NCBI GenBank assembly: GCA_025345505.1
Contig: JANVCC010000152.1
Span: 1,311,318 to 1,375,317 of the forward strand
Direction of reading: 5' to 3'
Source: Todiramphus chloris collaris
Lineage: Eukaryota; Chordata; Aves; Coraciiformes; Alcedinidae
Length of the DNA: 64,000 nt
Shown: positions 35,897 to 46,719 of the stretch, one piece after another
Numbering within the stretch: position 1 is the stretch's first letter
Layout of the letters: every line of letters starts with the position of its first letter
Made by a program: the position numbers and the translations under genes
The notes under the pieces: model-generated
Told to the model about the DNA's origin: nothing
What the model saw: the letters and a program-made list of their open reading frames with translations, nothing else
Database searches by the model: none

Positions 35897-38800
35897 CCCA
35901 GATGGCACTTCCACAAGCCTCAGGGCACAGCAGCCTGGGGCAACAGGATAGAGATCGCAGCAGATTTGATTCTCTTCTCTTGCTTAAACAACTGCTTTTC
36001 TTGGCAGGGATCTGGTGGGAAGAGGCCTACAGCAGCAGCAGGGAACCCTTTTTCCTGGAAAAAAAATACGTATGTGCCAGTGTGTCCGTGGCAGCCGGAC
36101 AGCACAGCGTGTCAGCAACTGTGTGATGTGCTGTCAGGCTCCCAGGGCAGACAGCGGTGCATGGCGAGCTTCCTGCTCACCAGCTCACAACCATTGCTGC
36201 ACAACTCACAGATCACAGGTTTTTGGCACAAAGTGTCTTCAGATGAGCAGAGCTGTGCACAAGTGCCTTGTAGCCTTGGATGCCTGGGTGACCCTGTTTG
36301 AGTTATCTCACTGTTTCATTCTCAGTTTTCATTGCTGTTTCATGTTTCAGGGAACTTGTCAAAGCCTGTGGCTCAGTGCTACAGTTTGTCCCATCTCCAG
36401 ATGGGAGATGTACCTTCTTGTGTGCTTGGCATCCAGGCCATGGTGATCTGACAAATAATAATTATTGATTAATAATTTGTTTCGGGAAAAAAACCCCTTT
36501 TTGAGGGTGGACTTTGACCTCATAAGCTTTCATTTTTTATTATTTTCTTGTCGACTTTTGATTTTTAAAGTATTTACTTTGCCCTCTGATGCTGAGGTTA
36601 CTCGTGATTAAAAGAAGGATGTGGCTCACACGTGTCTCTTTCTCTCCCCACCCAAATGTTCAGCAGGCTCAGACTTCCCAGGTGGGATCAGAAGTCATTG
36701 CACCAATCCACAGCTTTCCTAGGATTTCTGGTTTGCAACACATTTTGCCCAAATCCCCTTTGAACCTTCTAGAAGGAGACTGGGAAAGCACCCAAATATT
36801 CAAGGCACCATCTCCTGCTCCACCACCCTGGAATCTATTGACCACTGTGGTGGTATCCACCCAAGGAGGATGGAATTGGGCACCCTGGTCCCCAAGGTGT
36901 GGTTATTCAACACAAAAAGCAATTCCACTCAAACAGCCTTTTGGTGGTTTCCATCCATTGGGAGCCGGTTTCCATTGCACTGGCTTCCCTCTGTGGATTG
37001 GTGATCAGTCATTCACTGCAGGTCCCCTTCTGAGCCCAGAGACATCCTGGACAGGATGGTGCCAGGAAGGACCCAGGATATTTACAGTAGGAGACACTGG
37101 GAGAAGACTTGCTCCCGTGGTGTTTTCTCTACGAGCAGCAAATCCCAGAGGTTCCCCCTGACCCTTCCTCCTAGAAATGAGATGAAAAGACAGTTACATG
37201 AAATCCCAGTTGCTGCAACAGGGGATGGTCCTGAAAACTTTTCCAAGGACTTCACGCTGAGCAGCAGCATTAGGGAGGCAGCTCCTGCTACCAGGACCTC
37301 ACTGGGCTGAGCTGAACACTGCATGGTGTGGTGCCTCCTTCAGTGTCATGATGACAGCTTGGGCTGCTCGGCCACACGAGAAGCACAGCAGAAACCTTGG
37401 GTGCTGATGCAGTGCAGGATAGTAGCTGGAGGTATATTTCGAGCCCTTGCAATCTCAGATTTCATGTGCAATTTGGTGGAAGTTGTTCAGCATCTCTGGG
37501 CTTTGGATCCTGCTACATAATGTACAGATGGCAGAATAAACTGAGGGACATGCCAATGCTCTGCTGATGGACACAGATCCATCCCTGAAGGAGATTACTT
37601 CTCACTCTGCCAGAGCAGGCTGGGGTGGGAAACGACACACTGAAGAAAATGAAACCACAGTGGTAGAGCTGTTTCCCAAGGGCGATATGGTCATTCAGCA
37701 TCTCTCCATCCTTCCCCCAGTTATATTGTGGCAGGAAGCAAGAGCATCCATCAGGCCCCTGTCCTGTAAGTGGGAAATGATGAGCTGCTGCTTTCTCCGC
37801 TCTTTGGCATGCTCTGCATCGTCTCCCTTGGCCTGGGACCTGTCCCTCAAATGTGGATGTGCCATGTTTCCCCCATTCTGTGCTGTCTCTAAAAGCAGGG
37901 GCTCTTAAGGGCTTAACACTCCTGTGATGGTACCTGGGTTTTCCAGGGCATCCTCGTGATGATGGCTCAACATCATCATCTCTCTCCAGCATTTGTAACC
38001 AGTGTGTGCATATATATATCTCTCTCTCTAGATATCTATGACTGTCTGCTAGGGGTCATGGCCATTATTCATGAATTCAAGCTTTTTGCCCTATTGAATT
38101 TCATCATTTTTAGTTCCTCCAAAATAATACGTGAATCCTTTTTTTGAGGGGTGAAAACTATGACATGTTTATGTTACCACATATTATTTCTTGTGCCACT
38201 GACATTGCCAGAAATATTAAATGAGCCCCGTGACTGAAATTTGGCTGTCACCAGGAGTTACCTCCCTTGTAGGCTGAGAAAACCCCTACTGAGACAGAGC
38301 ACTGGGGTCTCCCTTAGTCTGTTTGCTATCCATCTCACAGTCTCCCCCCATCAGGTATTCTCCATTTTAATTAATAATTTCATGTGGGACACCATAAAAA
38401 AAATGTGCTAAAATCTGGTGAGACATGACCAAATGTCTCTCCTTTGCCTAGAAACTCAGTTTATCAGGAAAGCTTGCAGAATTCTCCAGCAATAATTTTG
38501 TTTGGCAGACATACCATAGACAAGCAGAGCTGTAGGTGCCCAGGGCATCTTTCTTGCCTTTCTTAAATTACTATTTTCTAGCACTGCTTTTAAACCGCCA
38601 TAGATTAATTTCAAGTACTTGCTGCTGAACTTGCAATTTCATGGCCATTTCTTCCCTGACTCTGGAATGGAGCTGGCCCAGTTCCTCCAATTTTCATGCA
38701 CGCAGCTCTTTGAGATTTCCTTCCCCTTTAGATGTGGTGGATGCCATATCCTAATGCCCATCATCCATCTTCAGTTTGGCCCGAGATTCAGCATCCTCTT

Positions 38801-39282
38801 CCTTTCCAAAGCCTGACACCAAACACCGCCTCATTTGAGGGATGTAGTTTGGTATCTCCAGACTCTGCCACACCCTGGGCATGCAGAAGCCACATTTCTT
38901 TCTTCTTTTCTCACTTATGACTCATGAACATTTTGCTAGTTGTTTTAATTTCCTTTGCAAAATCTAACACAGCTTGACTTTGGCAGTTCTCACATTACCC
39001 CTGCACCGCCTGACCTTTAACATAAAACTCTTTTCTGGTTAATCCCTTTTTCCATCCATTGCAGGCTTGTGGTTATTACTAATATTCTTTCTGTGGTAAT
39101 TCTTCATCCAGTTAAGGCTTTGGCCTTTCCCCTAAGAGGTTTCCTCTTTTGCCTGGGATTGCATTCCAGATTGTTGTACATTCAGTTGATTTCTCTGATT
39201 AATTATTTTAATTTCTTAAAATTTCCTCTCTGAAAAGCATTAACAGCAAGCTAACTTTCTTTCTTTCTTTCTTTCTTTCTTT
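35897..39282. other. Intergenic region, middle part, no gene recognised
   Basis: A 190-codon + ORF at 36589-37161 and a 159-codon - ORF at 37513-37992 have no recognisable similarity. Base composition and codon use give no support for coding. A short TA/CT repeat lies at about 38008-38030. Confidence 0.6.
39255..39282. repeat. (CTTT)n microsatellite at gap edge
   Basis: Seven CTTT units run directly into the N gap, so the true repeat is longer. Right of the gap the sequence resumes as TAATTTAAATTG with no repeat. Confidence 0.95.
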
Positions 39283-39382
39283 NNNNNNNNNNNNNNNNNN
39301 NNNNNNNNNNNNNNNNNNNNNNNNNNNNNNNNNNNNNNNNNNNNNNNNNNNNNNNNNNNNNNNNNNNNNNNNNNNNNNNNNN
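39283..39382. other. Assembly gap, 100 N
   Basis: Exactly 100 N bases, the usual placeholder for a gap of unknown size, adjoin a CTTT microsatellite. Confidence 0.99.
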
Positions 39383-40457
39383 TAATTTAAATTGAAATAC
39401 CATGAGGGCATTCAATCCGAGATAATTTATATGACAAATTCCTTTATAATGTACTTACTTCTTATCAAAGCAAAGCAAGAAGCTCTTCCTTCCTGTTGGA
39501 GTAATAACACTTCAGTGAAGAAACCAGACTGCTGCATCCAGGAGTAGCCGCATCTTATCGTCACTAGCAGTGTGACAGGAAGTTAAGGTCTTCTTTAAAA
39601 ACACCACTCCCATGCGTGACAGGACCAGCCCCATGACAACAGCACAGAAATCCCTGTCCATATCCCTATCTGACCCTAATGATCTAGAGGAAAGACCCTC
39701 CTAGATCCTTCCTAGACAAAGCATTGGAGGATGCTATTCCTCTCTCCCAGGTTAGTGCTCTCACTAGATCATGTTTCTGAAGAGCCCTGTGAGGTCTACT
39801 TACTTCTCTCCATCCCTGCTCTTGAGTCCAGGTCCTGTTCATCATTATTCATGCTTCCCTAGCCTGACCCAACTATTTGTTTGATCTTCTGCAGACTCTC
39901 CCTGGAAGCTGCCATGGGAAACAGCTAATTTGCTTGATATTAAGTCAACACCTATGAAAATTATGCTACGACTTTCCCTTCACCAGGTCTCAGTCAAATT
40001 TGAACTCATTATACCATGATTTACCTTACGCCCCCAATTAAGGTGTCACTGGGAAGTGCCTGTAGGTACTTGGTTGTAAACTAGGCCCCATCCTCAATCT
40101 CAATGCCAAGGGTGACTCTGATCTAGATTCTCCTTCCACTCATCTTCCAGCCTCCTCTGCCTCTTCATTGCTGTCATCTTGTCAAGGTTTGTAATCTTAA
40201 TCCACAGGAACAGTTATGTATTAGGAGCTTTGAGGCTTATGTGTCTTGGAAGGATGAATTCTTTGGGACCTAGGTAGAAATGGAATGTCAAATAGTTACT
40301 CCACTGCTACAAGACATTAGTTGTCTGCTGGTAATTTAGGAGGACTTCTACATGTTATCAACCTCTCTCCAGTGGTACTCAGCCCCATGATTGCAAAGGT
40401 CCACAAATGACAGAAGGGTCCTGAACCATTTAACGTCTTTTCCATATGTTGCTTTAG

Positions 40458-40600
40458 CATCATAGAATCGTTCTGGTTGGAAGCGACCTTTCAGATCGTC
40501 AATTCAAACCATTAACCCAGCACTGCTGGGTCACCACTAAGCCACATCCCTCAGCAAAACACCTAGAGTGGACATGTGTTGTACCACCCAAGGACCTAGC
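40458..40600 (-). mobile_element. CR1 LINE 3' end fragment
   Basis: The + strand reads CATCATAGAATCGTTCTGGT...GGAAGCGACC...CCATTAACCCAGCACTGCTG, the complement of a CR1 3' UTR. The right boundary is approximate. Confidence 0.88.
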
Positions 40601-41877
40601 CCTGCTCCTGTTCTGTTGGCTTTCTGGAGATAAATCAGGTCCTTAGACCACGTCTCTCCCATGTTTTGAAACCTGCAGGAATGTGCTCTGCCTCCACTCC
40701 TCTGACCTTTTCCTCAAACATACAGTTCTCTTCACAGCTAAGGGGCACACCACTAACTTGAGGCCTCAACAAACAATGTGACTGAGGACACTTTCCTTCA
40801 CTGGTCTGGAAGGAAAGGTTTAGAAGAGAGTGGAGGGGTCTGACAGAGATGTTTCGCCAGCACAAGGAGGAATGGCTACGGTACTCGCTCTGCCAATGCC
40901 CCACGCTGCCCACCAAACACCATCTGGTCATATGTGTCCCTTACAATTCTCCCTCATTCTATGATGGTCTGCTAAGAAAAATCTTTGATGCATAGAGTAT
41001 CCAATAGGATGGTCCCTGCAAATGGACTTGGTGATGGGTGGAGACTTTGCGGTGCCTCCCTGATGGTCCCATGGGCTGGCACAGGGTGCACGCAGAGCTG
41101 GTGCCACGAGGAGATTGCCAAGGGGACTCCTGGCTGCAGGTCCATGCTCAAGTGATCCCAGGGCTACTGCACCCTTCCATGCCACTTCTCCTGGGATCAG
41201 GAGGGACTAGCCATGGGTCACAACTTTTGCACATGATGATAATGCAGCAGTGCTCTGGAACCTCCAGAGTGGGTCCCATGGCCTCATGCCTGGTGCAGGT
41301 TGATGCTGGAGCTGCTCCTGGAGCAGGCCCTGAAATGGCATTCCCCTCCCCAGCAAGCTGGGGTGAGTCTGTGCGTCTGAAAACATCTCCTCTACTTAGC
41401 ACTTCAAGTGCATTTTTCACATGGGAAAAATCTGGTTGCTGGTGAAGGATCCAAGGAGAAAGCCGACATGCGTGGGATGAAGGCTGCCAAGTGCTGGGAA
41501 ATGTTTGCTGTAAAGAGGTGTATTAAATACCTCCCCAAAACTGAAATGAACTCAGTCTGCAGTAGCTGGTTTGGGTCTGAACAGTCCAACTGGGTGATGA
41601 GGCAAGGAGGACTTACACACCCAGAGGCTATGAAATAAAATCCAAAGTTTTCAAAGGCAGCCCAGTTCTAGTGAGCACTTCATCTTGTTTTCTCCATCCA
41701 GAAGCAAACATTACGCTCAGGTCAAGATTTTTACCTAAAAAGACTGAAGTTTGAGCTGGCCTGGCCACAGCCAGTGGTCACAGGGGGTTAACAGATAATT
41801 TTTCTCCTGGAATGGACACACAGTACACTGTGGAATCAAATTGTTCACCTTCAAACTCTTGCCACCTGTGGTGAACA

Positions 41878-42190
41878 AAATTCTTATTCTTTCTTATATA
41901 TTCTTATTCTTTCTTATATATTATTCTTCTTATTCTTTCCTATTCTTAGCCATTTTCTTTTTCCCTGTAATGAACTGAGTTTCTTACTCCTATATTTTCT
42001 TGTTGCCTGCCATGAATGAAATTTGTTGTTCTTGGTCTTTTTTTTTCTTATTCCTATGCCTGTTCTTACTGTTTTTCTTATTTTCTTGTTCCTATTCCAA
42101 TTCTTTTTCTTATTCCAATTCTTATGCCTTTTCCTCTGTCTCTCCCTACTCTTGCTATTACTGTTACTACTATTACTGCCATTGCCATAT
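41878..42190. repeat. Pyrimidine-rich TTCTTAT tandem block
   Basis: A 20-base unit TTCTTATTCTTTCTTATATA occurs twice in tandem at 41881-41920. About 270 further bases of degenerate TTCTTATTCC/TTCCAATTCT units follow, grading into CTATTACTG triplets. One strand is nearly all pyrimidine. Confidence 0.85.
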
Positions 42191-45100
42191 GACTATTACA
42201 TCGCCGTCACCACTACAGGCTGGAGCCGCCCTTCACACCAAAAATCTGCCCATCCTGTGTGCTACACAAACACAAAATGTCCATGACCCCATTCTGGAGC
42301 CTTCCCAGTTCAAGTGCTGGGGAAGACAAGGCAGAATGGGGCAGCAGGGGTGAGCAGCTCCCAGACAACTCTGGCACATGGGCAGAACCCTTGATCCAGG
42401 TGTCTTTGTCCAGGAGTTGGCACGTGGCTGCTGGAGAGCGGCACTGGGGACCCGTTGATGGTGGATGGGGACAGGGACGACGAGGCTGGTGGTGCTGCTC
42501 TAGCTGGGGTCAGGTGAGGCTGCAGGGCCCTGTGGACAGGAGAAGAGCCAGTGCACTCACAGCCATCTGGGTAACACGATAAGGAGCCCCTAGCAAATAA
42601 AAGCTCATCCATCTAAAAAAAGCCCTGTGGCGGGGGGGTGAGGCATTAACACCTAAGTGAAAGGGCTCTGACTTTTGTGCCACATTTAGGCTCGGGGAAC
42701 TTGTACAATGATTTCATTTGAAAACAGTGGTGCACCAAGCTGCTGCACAGGTAATAAAAACAACAAAAAAATAATTTCATGTTACCATTATTATTATTAT
42801 TAGTGTTACTATTTACAGCTTGAAACAGTGATTTTGGGGCACCATACATAATCCCACGGTGCAAAGCACTGTACAATCACGTAAATGAGGGCAGCACCTT
42901 CCTCTAAGCTGGTCAGTCTTAAAACTAAGCAGGAAAATGTGGGGAGAAGGTAGCACATGAGGACCTGAACATCTGGAATTTCTCTGCCTGTTTCTGGTGG
43001 GGTCGAGTCAGGAAAACACGTAGTAGGCAGCAGGGTGAGAAGGATGGAGCAGAGCAGCAGGGTGGGATCAATGCTGCAAGGATGGTCTGCACCTGGGTGT
43101 TGGGCTGATCCTGCTCCTTTGACAGTCCTGAGGCAGCTGGTTTGGGTGCTCCATGTTCCCCACGGGGTCACCGGTCCCACTGCTGCTTTGATAGGCTCAG
43201 GGAGTAGACAGCATCAGAGAAAAGACATGGTGGCCATCAGTTCACCCAATAAGAGCAGGAAACCACTGGATTTGGTGCTTGGCCTGCATGTTCCTGGATG
43301 TGCTATGCATTTAGGTAGAATTCATCCTCTGAGCAGGAATTATTTTTTTTGTGTACCAAATTGCAATGCTATTATTATACGTCTGCCAGAATGGGTCATC
43401 CTAAAAACACCCTCAATAACCACATCAGGGGAGGGGACCTCCACCTCCTCACACCCTGTGACACCCTTCTCTCAGCGGGATTTCTCCCGCCTGGGTTGAT
43501 CAAGACCCAACTCGGGACTGGTGGCTGCTGCCAGGGTCCCCAATCCTCTCCCTGAAGCCAGCTGTCCTGCTGGAAGCTTCACATGCCTGGAGGGTCACTG
43601 GCTGTGCACTCCACTTCTGCAGGAGCCCAGGAGTGCTTCCAGGGCATATGGCACTGGACGAGCTGTGAACAGGGAGTCAAAGAAGCCACCAAGCAGCCAA
43701 GGAAGCTACCACAATGGCCAGGTATGGGTATGACCACATAGAAGATGCGGGGGCACTGCTGTCCTCCTACTTTTGGCTTGCTGATAGCTCTGTCAACTGC
43801 CTCTTCCAGTAGTAGCTGGGAAAACACAAGGTCCCATCCAACACTGAGCTTTGCCTCAGTTCCTCCACCCCACCAAGATAGGGGGCAGAGAGGAGGGAGG
43901 GGGGCACCATGGAGCTGGGTCTCATCTCTCATCGCTGCCCTGCTTTGCGTCCGAGTGGAGGGTGCTGGCAAAGGACTGAGGTCTGGGCTGGGACAGGGCC
44001 ATGCAGGGTTACTCTGGAAAATATGCACGATGAAATTTTATTCATCTAAAGCTGAAGTGGTTGGTATGAAAGAAAATAGCTTGTGGTCTTTCATACCTCG
44101 AGTCAATGAATTCCTGGGCCTTATATAGCTCAGGAATGCTGGGTGCTCTCAGCTGGTTTTACAAGGCTGCGAAGCCGGTGCTGAAGCTCTGGATGAACAT
44201 TAATCACGGGGGGGATGATGACAGCTGCTTGTGCTTTACCCAGCTTTAAGGCGGGTGTCGCGCTTCTGCACGTTATGCCCTGTTTTCCCCATTTGCTTTG
44301 GTCTGCAGAGAGGTGGGGTTATTACCTTCAGACTTGTGGGGCCACTGGGTCCACCAGTTTTAGTACTGGAACTCAAGGGCGAGAGCCCATGCCCAGCACA
44401 GTTGGAAGCAGCTCAGCCCTGGCCTCAGGCACATCCCTGCACTCTGCTGTTGCCACCAGGCTGCTGTTTGAACAGCACCCTTGCACCACAGAGGGGACAA
44501 GGAGTGTTTCCTGAATTTCCATGCTAGTAAGAGCTACGAACACGTAACAAGAAGGGGGTTGGTGCCCACATGCAGTCAGTCTCTCAAAACCTCATCACAG
44601 CAGGCTGATGGTTGGGAAGGGCAGCCCAGCCCAGTCCCCCCTGGGTACCACCAACCTGGGGGGGCTCTCCTACCCCCACGCTGTCTGCTTTCTGGGTGAG
44701 CAGCTCATCCACCACAGGGCACCTAAAACCCTGACTAAGGGTGGCCCAGGAACACAGCGGGATGCTCAGGCCCAGCCTGGTTTGTTGGCTTGCATCCAGG
44801 TCTCAGATCGGGGATCCGGATGGACACCTGGCAGCATCCTTCCTGCCGGTGATGGATGGCTGCACTTTGCATGTGTTCCACCACAGCGTGCCTCAAGTCC
44901 AGCCCCAAGAGGTATGGAATGATGTGGGAAATCACAGCATTTCCCTAAGAATTCACCTCACTGCTGTTTGTACATTTACTCCTCTACAACGTACAGAGGA
45001 GAGAACACTGACTACAGTAACAAAGCAGAGCAGACGAGACACCACAGCTGTATAGTGCGCTGAATCCAAGTGAAACCTGAAAAGGTCTCCTCAATTTGGG

Positions 45101-45435
45101 TGGAACTTGACTCGTGATTTCTGAATTCTTTTAAATGGCAATTTAAAAAATATTTGCAGCTCTTCTGAGGTCTCTCAGAAGAGTCTCACATGGGGAACAC
45201 AATGAAGGTCTCTCTTACTCATGTGGCAAATAAGGAGACCACTGCCCAGTACTTACTTTTGGGAGCATGCAGTAATTAGGGACTCGAATGCTTAAATAAA
45301 TTGAACTGAAGTTTGCTTCTTTGAAGGTTTTTCCCAGAGGTTAATATGCAGAATGTACTTAACCTGGAGAAGGAATTACAGTGACGTTCTCATTTTTTGG
45401 CTGGAGCATCTGTGGTGAAGACACAACCCAAAAAT

Positions 45436-45530
45436 GGATAGAATCAGAATGGTAGGGGTTGGAAGGGACCTCTGGAGATCACTGAGTCCAACCCCCCTGC
45501 CAGAGCAGGATAAACCAACTCCTTGTTATA
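45436..45530 (-). mobile_element. CR1 LINE 3' end fragment
   Basis: The + strand reads ATCAGAATGGTAGGGGTTGG, AGGGACCTCTGGAGATCA and CCCCCCTGCCAGAGCAGG, the complement of a CR1 3' end of fewer than 100 bases. Confidence 0.88.
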
Positions 45531-46719
45531 CCTGAACACAGCTGGCCATGAGGCTTTTCCCACCTTAGTACTGGTTTGGCCTCTGTTAAACAGTTTCTTT
45601 TCTCCCATGGCCTTGTAAAACCAAGGTAAGCCCCAAATTCTACTGTCAAATCTTGACATGAAGAAAGTTGATCTCAGCCACGATCTCAGCAATCACCCAA
45701 TTTTTGTTCTTTCTGGTAAAGAGCCAGGACACTACCAATACTTCCAGCTGCCATGTCTTGAAGGTGGAGTACTCAGATGGGTCGGGCTGACCTGTCCTCA
45801 CATGGGGAACACAAAGTGTCAGGCTGTGGGTGAAACATATTGCTGATTGAGTTTCTGCAAAACCCCCGGACCTTTGCTGACACACTGCTGTCCAGGGCCA
45901 GGGTGGGTGGGGGTTTGTTTTATTTTTACTGCGCATGAAGATCTGGGGAGAGGAGGTTGGGATAGGCAGAGGAGAACCCATAGGAGAGAGATGCCCTTAG
46001 TGGCTTTCATGCCTTTCATGCCTTTCGCTCCCTGGGACCTGATTCAGGAATTTTCTAACAGACACTTTCAAGAGCATGTGAGAGCCAGCTGAGCAAACCT
46101 CCCTTACTCAAAGCCAGACACTTGGGTAACTATTGCTCCCCTCCCCCCTTTTATTTCAGTTGCATAAGCAAACATCTGAGCAATATTTCCACCGGGCCAA
46201 AGCATTGCCCTTGCCTGCACAACAGCTTGAAATGGGATCTGATCTTTATTCCTTCCTGAGGATGTTACAATGATTCTAGTGTATCTAGATCGACATGGCA
46301 TTTATTTAGGTATCTCACTCCTACTGACCCAAGACCTGTCAAATAAAGAATCCCCAGACCCTCAAGAATAACAAAAAATGTATCAGTGGGAGTGTTATGC
46401 TTAGTGGGAACATAAGGCTAAAGGGTGTTCAGATCTTCCCCAAAGTGCCTCATCAAGTTTCCCTCCATATTTCCTTCAGGCGAAGGACTCACTAAAATCC
46501 TACTCTTCTTGCTTGGCAAAGCTCTCAGTTTGATCCTCTGCTCTGTGGGCCCGCTGATTTCGTGCCCACACACACCTACTGGTGGCACCTTTCATTAAAA
46601 GCTATGGAAAACAGAGCTATCCCTTCTTAGTCTTAGCGTGTTGTGTGCGAAGCTTAGAGAAACGACTAGAAAGTCCTTTCTTCTTGGGAACCGAATATAT
46701 TCACACTGGAACAGTGAGA

